DNA of 64,000 nt, taken from contig CAKAPG010000002.1 in the NCBI GenBank assembly GCA_916715765.1, positions 89,191 to 153,190 on the forward strand, read 5' to 3'. Below are positions 26,475 to 35,490 of the stretch, piece by piece; positions within the stretch are counted from its first letter, which is position 1; every line of letters starts with the position of its first letter. This DNA comes from an uncultured Atopobium sp. (GTDB taxonomy: Bacteria; Actinomycetota; Coriobacteriia; Coriobacteriales; Atopobiaceae). The translations under genes and the position numbers were made by a program. The notes under the pieces are model-generated. The model searched no databases and was not told the origin of the DNA. It was given only the letters and a program-made list of their open reading frames with translations.

Positions 26475-27137
26475 GTGGACCAGGAAGAGTTAGAAGCGGC
26501 TCAGAAGTTTGAGCTTGATAATCCAGAACTTGTTTGTCGTTGGAGACTGGCTGGAGGTGTTCTCCCTCTTGATAACAGGCATTTACGTGCGCTGAGTAGA
26601 CGAGTTGTTGCTCAAAAAGATGTTTCTCCGCATTTGATTGCTTGGGCTAAGCAGCACATCGAAGGAACGCTCAAAGAGGGATCGCAAGAATATCCAGACG
26701 GCGTTCTTATGATTTTGCTCGAGAGCAATGGTCAGGCCGCTATGACTGTTGGACCTTACCAGTCTTTGGAAGAGCGTTCTGTTCTGTCTCTTGCGGGACG
26801 CGCAAGGATTTCACAGCGAGAAGAACAGCAGACCCATTGCGCACCAGAAGTGCTCTGGCTAGTGAAGGGCGGAAAGCTTATCGCAGGTATTTCAGAAGAA
26901 AGCGTTCGATCAGGAGCCACAAGTCTGGTGCTTGATTTGGCACAAACCCTGCATGAGTCAACTGAGTTTAATCCAGATGTTGTCGCACAGGTATTTGATG
27001 GAACTGCTGATTTTGATGAAGCCTTCCTTACTTCAGATGAGCACGGAGTCGTTTGTGCCTCTGATGCTGAAGGTGAGATAGGAGAGCGTTTCTTATTTGG
27101 TTATAAGAAGCTTTGCGAGATCAAAGCGGCTAAGTAA
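26475..27137 (+). CDS. 220-residue protein of unknown function downstream of purH
   Basis: Not recognised. The GTG at 26475 is preceded by a near-perfect GGGGGAGG site, which makes the gene convincing. An upstream in-frame TTG overlaps that site and is rejected. The product is soluble and acidic. Its middle part (PDGVLMILLESNGQAAMTVGPY) and PEVLWLVKGGKLIAGISEESVRSG recall pieces of class IV aminotransferase-like folds. No PLP lysine or other catalytic signature can be pointed out. Close spacing with purH suggests co-transcription. Confidence 0.75.
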   Translation: MDQEELEAAQKFELDNPELVCRWRLAGGVLPLDNRHLRALSRRVVAQKDVSPHLIAWAKQHIEGTLKEGSQEYPDGVLMILLESNGQAAMTVGPYQSLEERSVLSLAGRARISQREEQQTHCAPEVLWLVKGGKLIAGISEESVRSGATSLVLDLAQTLHESTEFNPDVVAQVFDGTADFDEAFLTSDEHGVVCASDAEGEIGERFLFGYKKLCEIKAAK

Positions 27138-27174
27138 TCAAAAGAGATATGACGCTAAGGTACGGCTATTAAAA

Positions 27175-27343
27175 GGCACTCAACGTGCAGCAAGACTTTC
27201 GCACGTTGAGCGCCTACGTAAAAATCTGTCTGTTTTTCAGACAGATGGCTGCTTGTGTACTTGAATATTTTGTCGATTTACAAAAAACTTGCACTTTAGT
27301 GTTATGTTTATTTTGTAATTCCGCAGGTAGAAATTCCTACCTG
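27175..27343. promoter_or_regulatory. Three inverted repeats in the long leader of nifJ
   Basis: The 395-nt spacer before nifJ holds three dyads. The first is GGCACTCAACGTGC with its near-complement (27175-27214). The second is ATCTGTCTG-TTTTT-CAGACAGAT (27224-27246). The third is CAGGTAG-AAATTC-CTACCTG (27324-27343). The first could terminate the preceding gene, though its T run is not adjacent. The other two are candidates for operators or RNA hairpins controlling nifJ. No known riboswitch or Rex box was matched. A possible promoter TTGCAC with an AT-rich -10 lies near 27288-27320. Confidence 0.45.
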
Positions 27344-27532
27344 AAAATAGGTATTTGTCAGCTTGTATTTCTGATTTGTTTCATTGTTTTTTTGCGCAAT
27401 AATAAAAGCATTATGCGACCGCTGCCGGCCGAACTATGAAACATGTTTCCATAGTCACCCAGGGTCTACAGCTTTATTTTGGATCGCACAGACGCATACT
27501 GTGAGAAATCACAGATTAGGCAAGGAGAGGAA

Positions 27533-30500
27533 ATGGCAAGAAAGTTTAAGTCCATGGACGGTAACAACGCCGCGGCTTACGTGTCGTATGCGTTTACCGA
27601 GGTAGCGGGCATTTACCCAATTACCCCATCAAGTCCAATGGCAGACTATGTTGACCAGTGGTCCGCCCAGGGTGTAAAGAACATCTTTGGTACAACCGTC
27701 AAGGTTGTCGAGATGCAGTCCGAGGCTGGCGCAGCTGGTGCTGTTCACGGTTCTCTTGGTTCAGGCGCTCTGACCACTACCTACACCGCTTCTCAGGGCC
27801 TCTTGCTCATGCTTCCAAACATGTACAAGATTGCCGGCGAGCAGCTCCCTGGTGTTTTCCACGTCAGCGCACGTACCGTTGCAACCCATGCACTGAACAT
27901 CTTTGGCGATCACTCTGACGTAATGTCTGCTCGCCAGACTGGCTTTGCACTTCTCGCAGAAGGCAACGTCCAGGAGGTTATGGATCTGGCTCCTGTTGCT
28001 CACCTCGCAGCAATCAAGGGCAAGGTTCCATTTGTTAACTTCTTCGACGGCTTCCGTACTTCTCACGAGATTCAGAAGGTTGCTGTTTGGGATTACGCTG
28101 ATCTGGCTGAGATGTGCGACATGGACGCTGTCCAGGCATTCCGTGATCACGCACTGAATCCAGAGCACCCATCAAGCCGCGGTTCCCACGAGAACGGCGA
28201 TATCTTCTTCCAGCACCGCGAGGCATGCAACGAGGTTTATAACCAGCTGCCAGCAGTTGTTGAAGACTACATGAACCAGATCAACGCTAAGCTTGGTACT
28301 GACTACGGTCTGTTCAACTACTACGGTGCAGAAGACGCTGATCGCGTTGTTATCTGCATGGGTTCCTTCTGCGATACCCTCGAAGAGGTTATCGACTACC
28401 TGAACGCTCATGGCGAGAAGGTCGGTCTGGTTAAGGTCCGTCTCTATCGTCCATTCTCTGTAAAGCACTTTGTTGACGTTCTTCCTGAGTCCGTCAAGAA
28501 GATTGCTGTTCTCGACCGCACCAAGGAGCCAGGTTCCGTTGGTGAGCCTCTCTACGAAGACGTTGTTTCTTCCCTCTATGAGGCTGGTCGTACAGGCATT
28601 AAGGTTGTTGGCGGTCGTTATGGCCTTGGCTCCAAGGACACCCCACCATCATCTGCATTTGCAATCTTTGAGGAGCTCAAGAAGGATGCTCCTCAGCGTG
28701 AGTTCACTGTTGGTATTGTCGACGACGTTACAAACCTCTCTCTTGCAGAGGATCCTGAGGCTCCTAACACTGCAGCTGAGGGCACCATTGAGTGCAAGTT
28801 CTGGGGTATCGGCGGCGACGGTACCGTTGGTGCTAACAAGAACTCCATTAAGATTATTGGTGACCACACTGATAAGTATGTTCAGGCATACTTCCAGTAT
28901 GACTCAAAGAAGACCGGCGGTATCACCATCAGCCACCTGCGCTTCGGTGATCACAAGATCCGTTCTCCTTACTATGTCACTAAGGCAGACTTTGTTGCAT
29001 GCCATGTTCCTGCATACATCATCAAGGGCTACAAGATGGTCCGCGACGTCAAGCCTGGCGGTACCTTCCTGGTCAACTGCCAGTGGGATGCAGAGGAGTT
29101 TGCACACCACCTGCCAGCAGAGGCAAAGCGCTACATTGCTAAGAACAACATTAACGTTTATCTGATTAATGCAATTGACCTTGCCAAGGAAATTGGTATG
29201 GGCAAGCGCACCAACACCATTCTTCAGTCTGCCTTCTTTGCTCTTGCAAAGGTTCTCCCAGAGGCAGACGCACTTCAGTACATGAAGGATGCTGCAACTC
29301 ATTCTTATCTGAAGAAGGGCCAGAACGTCGTCGATATGAACCACAAGGCAATCGACGCTGGTGCTACTGCATTTACTAAGATTGAGATTCCTGCTGATTG
29401 GGCTACTGCAGAGGATGCACCAAGCACAATCACCCTTGAGGGCCGCGAGGCTCTGCTCAAGCAGGTTCGCGACATCATGACTCCAGTCTCTCGTATGGAG
29501 GGTGACGCACTTCCTGTTTCCGCATTTAAGAACCACGTTGATGGACAGTTCGAGCTTGGTGCTGCTGCTTATGAGAAGCGTGGCATTGCTGTTGTTGTTC
29601 CTGAGTGGAACGTCGAGAAGTGCATCCAGTGTAACCAGTGCGCTTATGTCTGCCCACACGCAGTCATTCGTCCATTCGTCCTTACCGACGAAGAGGTCGC
29701 TGCTGCACCAGCACAGTCTCAGTTCAAGGATGCCGTTGGTCCTAAGGCTAAGGGCTACAAGTTTGAGATTGCTATTTCTCAGCTCGACTGCACCGGTTGC
29801 TCCAACTGCGTCTACATCTGCCCTGCAGATGCTCTGACCATGAAGCCAATCGAGGAGCAGGAGTCCAAGCAGGAGATCTTTGACTACGCAGTCAACCACG
29901 TCTCCGAGAAGACCGAGCTTGTCGCCAACAACGTCAAGGCATCCCAGTTCAAGAAGCCTCTTCTTGAGTTCTCCGGTTCCTGCGCAGGCTGCGCTGAGAC
30001 CAGCTACGGCCGTCTGATCACTCAGCTCTTCGGCGATCGTATGTACATCTCCAACGCAACTGGCTGCTCCTCCATTTGGGGTAACCCAGCTTCCTGCTCA
30101 CCATTTACTACCGATGCAAACGGTCACGGTCCAGCATGGAACAACTCCCTCTTCGAGGACAATGCAGAGCACGGCATGGGTCTGATGCTTGGTCACCAGG
30201 CACAGCAGAAGCGTCTTCTGGAGCTTGCTCAGCCGCTTGTCGATGAGGATGGCGCATCTCAGGACCTCAAGGATGCTGCTAAGGCATGGATTGATTCCGT
30301 CAATGACGCAGCTCTCTCCAAGGAAGCTTCCAAGACCTTTGTTGTTGAGCTTGAGAAGTCTGATCTTGCAGCAGCTAAGGAAATCCTTGCTAACAAGAGC
30401 TTCCTCACCAAGAAGTCCTTCTGGATCTTCGGTGGCGACGGTTGGGCATACGACATCGGCTTCGGTGGCCTTGACCACGTTCTTGCTTCTGGCGAGGATA

Positions 30501-31087
30501 TCAACGTCTTTGTCTTCGATACTGAGGTTTACTCCAACACTGGTGGTCAGTCTTCTAAGGCTTCCCGTCTTGGCCAGGTTGCACAGTTCGCAGCAGCTGG
30601 TAAGGACATCAAGCAGAAGAATCTTGCTGAGATTGCAATGACCTATGGTTACGTCTATGTTGCTCAGGTTTCCATGGGCGCAAACCTCCAGCAGACTCTC
30701 AAGGCAATTGCTGAGGCAGAGGCTTATCCAGGACCATCCCTCATCATCGGTTACTCTCCATGCGAGATGCACTCCATCAAGGGCGGCATGGCTCACGCAC
30801 AGGAGGAGATGAAGAAGGCAGTCGATACCGGCTACTGGAACCTCTATCGCTTCAACCCATCTGCACCAGCAGGTAAGAAGTTCACGCTTGACTCTAAGGC
30901 ACCTAAGGGTGGCTACCAGGAGTTCCTGATGAACGAGGCTCGTTACAGCCGACTCACCCGCGAGTTCCCAGAGCACGCAGAGAAGCTCTTCAAGGAGAAC
31001 GAGGAAGCCGCAATGGCTCGCTACGATCACCTTGTACGCCTCTCCGAGCTCTATGCCGCAGAGAAGAAGGAGCAGCCTGAGGAGTAA
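27533..31087 (+). CDS. nifJ: Pyruvate:ferredoxin (flavodoxin) oxidoreductase
   Basis: This 1184-residue homodimer-forming enzyme oxidises pyruvate with CoA to acetyl-CoA, CO2 and reduced ferredoxin, the central step of anaerobic sugar fermentation. All domains are on one chain. The N-terminal domains include YPITPSSPMADYVDQW. Two ferredoxin-type clusters are CIQCNQCAYVCP (about 696) and CTGCSNCVYICP (about 752). The third cluster's Cys pair is CAGCAE (about 816), and the thiamine-diphosphate region contains GGDGWAYDIGFGG. The length matches full-size single-chain PFOR. The ATG at 27533 follows AAGGAGAGGAA; the frame open to 27479 is not used. Codon choice is strongly biased, which fits high expression. 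A strong terminator follows. Confidence 0.97.
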   Translation: MARKFKSMDGNNAAAYVSYAFTEVAGIYPITPSSPMADYVDQWSAQGVKNIFGTTVKVVEMQSEAGAAGAVHGSLGSGALTTTYTASQGLLLMLPNMYKIAGEQLPGVFHVSARTVATHALNIFGDHSDVMSARQTGFALLAEGNVQEVMDLAPVAHLAAIKGKVPFVNFFDGFRTSHEIQKVAVWDYADLAEMCDMDAVQAFRDHALNPEHPSSRGSHENGDIFFQHREACNEVYNQLPAVVEDYMNQINAKLGTDYGLFNYYGAEDADRVVICMGSFCDTLEEVIDYLNAHGEKVGLVKVRLYRPFSVKHFVDVLPESVKKIAVLDRTKEPGSVGEPLYEDVVSSLYEAGRTGIKVVGGRYGLGSKDTPPSSAFAIFEELKKDAPQREFTVGIVDDVTNLSLAEDPEAPNTAAEGTIECKFWGIGGDGTVGANKNSIKIIGDHTDKYVQAYFQYDSKKTGGITISHLRFGDHKIRSPYYVTKADFVACHVPAYIIKGYKMVRDVKPGGTFLVNCQWDAEEFAHHLPAEAKRYIAKNNINVYLINAIDLAKEIGMGKRTNTILQSAFFALAKVLPEADALQYMKDAATHSYLKKGQNVVDMNHKAIDAGATAFTKIEIPADWATAEDAPSTITLEGREALLKQVRDIMTPVSRMEGDALPVSAFKNHVDGQFELGAAAYEKRGIAVVVPEWNVEKCIQCNQCAYVCPHAVIRPFVLTDEEVAAAPAQSQFKDAVGPKAKGYKFEIAISQLDCTGCSNCVYICPADALTMKPIEEQESKQEIFDYAVNHVSEKTELVANNVKASQFKKPLLEFSGSCAGCAETSYGRLITQLFGDRMYISNATGCSSIWGNPASCSPFTTDANGHGPAWNNSLFEDNAEHGMGLMLGHQAQQKRLLELAQPLVDEDGASQDLKDAAKAWIDSVNDAALSKEASKTFVVELEKSDLAAAKEILANKSFLTKKSFWIFGGDGWAYDIGFGGLDHVLASGEDINVFVFDTEVYSNTGGQSSKASRLGQVAQFAAAGKDIKQKNLAEIAMTYGYVYVAQVSMGANLQQTLKAIAEAEAYPGPSLIIGYSPCEMHSIKGGMAHAQEEMKKAVDTGYWNLYRFNPSAPAGKKFTLDSKAPKGGYQEFLMNEARYSRLTREFPEHAEKLFKENEEAAMARYDHLVRLSELYAAEKKEQPEE

Positions 31088-31113
31088 GGCAACTTACTTT
31101 CACGTAGCTTCAG

Positions 31114-31144
31114 CCGAGCCAGGATATCCTGGCTCGGTTTTTTT
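31114..31144 (+). terminator. Terminator after nifJ
   Basis: 24-nt palindromic stem CCGAGCCAGGA/TCCTGGCTCGG followed by seven T residues. Confidence 0.93.
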
Positions 31145-31235
31145 ATGCAGCATTTTTGGCGAGAGACCCTCTGTTCTTCAAGCTCTTCTCGCGAGGTGAT
31201 AAACTAGAGAGACTTTGCTCACGATGGGAGTTACT

Positions 31236-32648
31236 GTGGCACAAAAAAAGAGCAGACTATTTCCTGTAGCTTTTCTCGCTGCTAAAGCAACGCTTGCAGC
31301 ACTTAAATTGACTAACCATGAGGGCGGAACGCTGCCAGGTTTTATCGCCGAAGGCATTGATCCTGCATTTTTGGGAGACATTGCTAAGCCAGAGCAGATC
31401 GTCTTTATCACCGGCACAAACGGTAAGACAACCACCAACAACCTGCTTAACGATCTTCTCGCTGATAATGGCTATCAGACCGTTACCAACCGCGTTGGCG
31501 GCAATATTTCCAGCGGTTTTGCAAGCTCGTTTGCAAAGAACGCCACGTGGAGAGGTACCTCAAAGACCAAGCTTGCAGTTATGGAGTTTGATGAGCTCTC
31601 GGGACCTCGTATTTTCCCGTACCTGCAGCCTGATATTTTGTCCGTTACTAATCTGTTCCGTGATACGTTCTCTCGTAGTGCAACTCCAGACTACGTGTTT
31701 GACGTCATGGATAAGGGCATTCCTGCTTCAACGCATCTGATTTTGAACGCAGATGACATGATTAGCTGCAGACTTGCTCCTCAGTGCACTCATCGTACGT
31801 ATTACTCCATCGCAAGGCTGGCAGAAGATACTGCAGAGCCCGTGGGCATTGTTTCGGACCTTACTGCATGCCCAAAATGCGGCGGCAAGCTCAAGTGGGA
31901 TTATGCCCACCTGAGGCATCTTGGCCATGCAACCTGCGAAGAGTGTGGCTATACCAACCCAACGCCTGACTACGAGGTTATCTCGGTTGATCCAGAGACC
32001 GGTAAGTTTGTGGTCAAGGAGCACTGTCACGAGGGCGCACCAACATACGAGTACAAGCTCAACAGCTACTCAATCGTTAACCTCTACAACCTGTTTGTAG
32101 CCATTGTTACCGCACGTGAGATGGGTCTTGCGCCGGCAACTATCGCCGCATCTCTGCAGCGCGTTAACATCGCTTCTTCCAGGTACAACGAGATTGACTA
32201 CAATGGCCGCCGCCTTATTAGCATGGCTTCTAAGGGCGAGAATGACACGGCAACTTCTGTCACTATTGATATCCTGCGTAAACAGCCAGGTGATAAGGCA
32301 ATCATCATTATGATTGCCGATGCATATATGGCAAAAGCAAAAGACCAGACAGAGTACATTGGCTGGTACTACCAGACTGACTTTGAGTTCTTGCAAGATC
32401 CAAGCGTTAAGCAGGTCATTATTTACGGTGACACATCGCTTGACCTGCAGCTTAGGCTGAGACTTGCAGGCATTGATCCAGCTAAGACCTTTGTAGCAAA
32501 CTCTCCAGAAGAGACAGCTGATTTGGTTGATCTTAATGCTTGTCAGCACGTTTTCTATGCACACGGCCTCTACAACGGCGGCATTGCTGATATCAGCAGA
32601 AACCGTATCATTGAGCGCTTGAAACAGATGGAGGCCTCCCATGAGTAA
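31236..32648 (+). CDS. murT: MurT-like Mur ligase (lipid II isoglutaminyl synthase, ligase subunit)
   Basis: In the known MurT/GatD complex MurT activates the alpha-carboxyl of D-Glu in lipid II with ATP, for amidation to D-isoglutamine. The 470-residue protein has the Mur-ligase P-loop ITGTNGKTTTNN (about 60-71) and the four-Cys zinc ribbon typical of MurT (CPKCGGK, then CEECGY). The C-terminal domain (DUF1727) is also present. Starts at TTG 31215 and ATG 31224 are possible, but GGGAG fits the GTG at 31236 best. The stop overlaps the GatD-like gene by 8 nt, the usual arrangement. The partner lacks amidotransferase residues, so the nitrogen donor is uncertain. Confidence 0.92.
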   Translation: MAQKKSRLFPVAFLAAKATLAALKLTNHEGGTLPGFIAEGIDPAFLGDIAKPEQIVFITGTNGKTTTNNLLNDLLADNGYQTVTNRVGGNISSGFASSFAKNATWRGTSKTKLAVMEFDELSGPRIFPYLQPDILSVTNLFRDTFSRSATPDYVFDVMDKGIPASTHLILNADDMISCRLAPQCTHRTYYSIARLAEDTAEPVGIVSDLTACPKCGGKLKWDYAHLRHLGHATCEECGYTNPTPDYEVISVDPETGKFVVKEHCHEGAPTYEYKLNSYSIVNLYNLFVAIVTAREMGLAPATIAASLQRVNIASSRYNEIDYNGRRLISMASKGENDTATSVTIDILRKQPGDKAIIIMIADAYMAKAKDQTEYIGWYYQTDFEFLQDPSVKQVIIYGDTSLDLQLRLRLAGIDPAKTFVANSPEETADLVDLNACQHVFYAHGLYNGGIADISRNRIIERLKQMEASHE

Positions 32649-33387
32649 TCCAGCAACTAAGATTGAGATTCTCTATCCAGAGTACGGTAACCAGGGTGGA
32701 GACAACGGAAATGCCCTCTACCTGGAGGCTTGCCTTCCAAAAGAGAATTTCGTATACACTTCTCACGCAGCAACGCCTTACTTTGTTGACAACACGCCAT
32801 CGGCAATTATCATGGGCGGCATGACAGAAGCCCAGCAAGAGCTTATTATTTCTCGTCTTATGCCTTACAAGGATAGGCTTGCTGAGCTGGCTGATCAGGG
32901 CGTCCCTATGCTGTTTGCCGGCAATGCTTCAGAGCTTTTTGGCCAGAAAATCGTCAATCCTGACGGCTCTGAGATTGAGGGCCTGGGTCTCTTTAATTTT
33001 GTGACCACTCGCTATATGCCCCAGCGCTTCCACGACGTTCAGGTGGGAGAGTTTGATCCTGGTAACGGCAAAGAGCCTTTTGTTGTCGTTGGCTTTAAGA
33101 TGCAGTTCACGCTTACCGAGGGAGATAACTTTAACTGCTACTTCCTTAAGAATAAGGTTGGATTTGGCATCAATAAAGAAAGCAAGTTGGAGGGCTTCCG
33201 TCGCAAGAACGCTATTGCCACCTGGCTTATTGGTCCGCTGCTTCCGCTCAACCCATACCTCACACGCTGGATTTTGGATATGGCGGGCGAGAAGGACACC
33301 CCTCTGGCCTTTGAGGAAGAGGCAGTTGCGGCATATCAGAAGCACGCTCGCGAGATGGTCTATCCAGGAATGCACCTGCATTACTAA
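32641..33387 (+). CDS. GatD-like class I glutamine amidotransferase homologue lacking catalytic residues
   Basis: The 248-residue protein aligns along its length with GatD (NQGGDNGNALYLEACL near the start, GLGLFNFVT, then KNAIATWLIGPLLPLNP). In active GatD the nucleophile lies in a motif like ICGGYQLLG; here it reads FAGNASELFG, so the Cys is replaced by Gly. The catalytic His of the TYLHGPLLP-type motif is Ile here (TWLIGPLLP). The usual NHSGR stretch is also changed (FKMQFTLTEG). The frame is intact, overlaps murT and keeps the fold's other blocks. It is therefore a conserved pseudoenzyme rather than a decayed gene, perhaps a structural partner of MurT. Confidence 0.85.
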   Translation: MSNPATKIEILYPEYGNQGGDNGNALYLEACLPKENFVYTSHAATPYFVDNTPSAIIMGGMTEAQQELIISRLMPYKDRLAELADQGVPMLFAGNASELFGQKIVNPDGSEIEGLGLFNFVTTRYMPQRFHDVQVGEFDPGNGKEPFVVVGFKMQFTLTEGDNFNCYFLKNKVGFGINKESKLEGFRRKNAIATWLIGPLLPLNPYLTRWILDMAGEKDTPLAFEEEAVAAYQKHAREMVYPGMHLHY

Positions 33388-33471
33388 TTGTATGTCTGCG
33401 CTGCTCATTTGCTCATATATGCGTTTCGTCGTATCATGAACTAAGTTTTTAGAGTTAACAAGGGGATTGTT

Positions 33472-34095
33472 TTGCCACAGGTTTCTTCAGCTTATGCAAC
33501 AAAACAGCGCGCTCAGCGCCTTGCACGTATTGGTATCATTGCGGCTCTTTATGCAGCACTTACTCTTGCAGCTCTTCTCTTTTTGGGCGGTTTGGCATGG
33601 GGTCCTGTGCAGTTCCGCATTTCAGAGGCAGTTGTTGTTCTTGCGCTCTTTACTGCTGACGCAATTCCAGGACTGACACTTGGTTGCGTCATTGCCAACC
33701 TTGCAAATATGGTTATTTCTGGCACAGGTGCATTGGGGCTGTTAGACGTAGTCTTTGGCTCCTTGGCAACTGCCCTTGGTGCATGGTTTACCTGGAAAAA
33801 CAGAAAGAATGTACCGCTTGCACTTCTAGGACCCGTGCTTTCAAATGCAGTAATTGTTTCTGCATATCTTCCCATTTTGCTTCAGGGCTTGGGATTCTAC
33901 ACAATTCCATTTACCACTATTGAGCTCGATGGCTCATATCCTCTTATGTTCTTGTTTGGCTTTATTACCACAGGACTTGGAGAAGCCGTTGTCCTCTATG
34001 TACTTGGCGCTCCTTTAGCTCGTGCGCTTAAGCATTCGTCTTTACCACAGCAGCTTGCTTCTGAGGATTCTGCTACAGAATCAGTGGGGAACTAG
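33472..34095 (+). CDS. queT: QueT-type transporter substrate-binding membrane component
   Basis: The 207-residue polytopic protein (about six membrane helices) resembles the QueT family. These are S components of energy-coupling-factor transporters proposed to import queuosine precursors. Typical features are the early AALYAALTLA, then VQFRISEAVVVL, PGLTLGCVIANL and GLLDVVFGSLATAL. The start is a TTG six nt after AAGGGG. No preQ1 riboswitch could be drawn in the short leader. The LytS-like kinase gene begins 6 nt after the stop, so the three genes 33472-36204 may share a transcript. Confidence 0.87.
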   Translation: MPQVSSAYATKQRAQRLARIGIIAALYAALTLAALLFLGGLAWGPVQFRISEAVVVLALFTADAIPGLTLGCVIANLANMVISGTGALGLLDVVFGSLATALGAWFTWKNRKNVPLALLGPVLSNAVIVSAYLPILLQGLGFYTIPFTTIELDGSYPLMFLFGFITTGLGEAVVLYVLGAPLARALKHSSLPQQLASEDSATESVGN

Positions 34096-34101
34096 ACAGC
34101 A

Positions 34102-35442
34102 ATGCAGAGACTTGCTCAGTACATACAGAGGTCAACTAAGGTAGTCCTGGTCCTTCTCGCCTGTGTATTGCTGGGCCTTCTCTCTTGGAGTGTCATGGCA
34201 GACAACCTGTTTGCAGCTCTTGTTGCAGGCGGAGGACTTGCTACGGTCATTGTTTTTGGTGGCACTACTCAGCCGGGTAACGAGCACGCCAGGTCTCAGG
34301 CAACAGAGCGCACACTTGAGGTTGCCTCTAAGACGCTTAAAACGTTACGCGGTGGATTGTCACAAGAAACAGCGCCAACCATCTGCACGTTATTGCTTTC
34401 AGAAACCTCTGCTGCTGCTATCTCTATTACTGATACAGAGTACGTACTGGGCTTTGAAGGAGACATCGCAACCTCCCATATGCCTGGTTCAAAGGTAGTT
34501 GGCCCTGCAACTGAGGTTTTGGAAAGTGGCCGCATGGAGACGTTTGTCTCGGTAGATAGCCGTCAGCAGGTGCTGCAAAGACGAGGCGGCTTTGGTAATG
34601 GCGGCAGTTCTTTTGGCATTATTGTTCCGCTGATTGTTCAAGATCGCACGGTCGGCACAATCAAACTCTATTATCGTCGTGGTATTGAAATTGATCGCAC
34701 GCAGCTGGCAATCGCAGAGGGTTTGGGTGAACTTCTCTCCACGCAGCTTTCCTCGTACGAGCTTGACCGTCAGGCAGAATTGACCGCTCGAGCCGAGGTC
34801 AAAGCCCTGCAAGCGCAGATTAATCCACACTTCTTGTTCAATACGCTTAATACCATTGCATCTCTTACGCGCACAAACCCCAATAAGGCACGTGACCTTC
34901 TTCGCGAGTTCTCTGTGTTTTATCGTCGTACGCTTGAGAGCTCTCAAGGTGCGCTTATCCCGCTTTCTCAGGAATTGACACAGACACGTAGGTATTTGAC
35001 AATTGAGAAAGCTCGTTTTGGAGAAGATCGTATCAAAGAGTCCGAGCATGTCGATGAGGGATGTGAAGACGTTCAGGTTCCATCTTTTCTGATTCAGCCT
35101 ATTGTTGAGAATGCCGTGAGGCACGCCATGAAAGATGAGGGCGCGCTCCATATTGACATCCACGTCACACGCGACGAAGATGATATTCTTATATCTGTTG
35201 CTGATGACGGTCTTGGAATGGATGAAGAGACTGTTTCTCGCTTGCTTAATGGCCAGGGTCCTACCCCGCAAGACTCTTCGGGGAGAAGTGAGGGCACGGG
35301 CATTGCCATTAAGAACGTAGCTGAGCGAGTTGAGCGCTTCTACGCTGCTGGATCTGGCATGGAAATCATGTCTAAGCCAAGTCAAGGCACGTGCGTGACA
35401 CTCAAGCTTGCAGATGCGGCTCTGCAGGCAACAGCATTGTAG
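34102..35442 (+). CDS. LytS-type sensor histidine kinase
   Basis: The 446-residue kinase has two membrane helices at the N-terminus (about 13-32 and 36-52), a GAF-like sensor domain (about 85-215), and the HisKA_7TM/LytS catalytic part. The phospho-acceptor region is QAQINPHFLFNTLNTIASL (His near 243). The ATPase region contains IVENAVRHAMK and ADDGLGMD, then TGIAIKNVAERV. The Y-J type kinase pairs with LytTR-domain regulators, and one is encoded 48 nt downstream. The stimulus is unknown; cell-wall or extracellular pyruvate sensing are known roles in the family. Confidence 0.9.
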   Translation: MQRLAQYIQRSTKVVLVLLACVLLGLLSWSVMADNLFAALVAGGGLATVIVFGGTTQPGNEHARSQATERTLEVASKTLKTLRGGLSQETAPTICTLLLSETSAAAISITDTEYVLGFEGDIATSHMPGSKVVGPATEVLESGRMETFVSVDSRQQVLQRRGGFGNGGSSFGIIVPLIVQDRTVGTIKLYYRRGIEIDRTQLAIAEGLGELLSTQLSSYELDRQAELTARAEVKALQAQINPHFLFNTLNTIASLTRTNPNKARDLLREFSVFYRRTLESSQGALIPLSQELTQTRRYLTIEKARFGEDRIKESEHVDEGCEDVQVPSFLIQPIVENAVRHAMKDEGALHIDIHVTRDEDDILISVADDGLGMDEETVSRLLNGQGPTPQDSSGRSEGTGIAIKNVAERVERFYAAGSGMEIMSKPSQGTCVTLKLADAALQATAL

Positions 35443-35490
35443 TACTCGGTTTTGCTTAACGCTGCGTTAGGCTGTTGGGAGATGAATGAC

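Noticed and set aside
28904..31030. Long minus-strand open frames opposite nifJ (331 and 310 codons)
   Set aside because: They lie entirely opposite a highly biased, clearly recognised gene, lack ribosome-binding sites and show no domain pattern. They follow from nifJ codon bias.
33388..33471. Possible preQ1 riboswitch in front of the QueT-type gene
   Set aside because: AACTAAG followed by a T run is present, but no G-rich/C-rich stem pairing of the preQ1 type can be drawn in the 84-nt leader.
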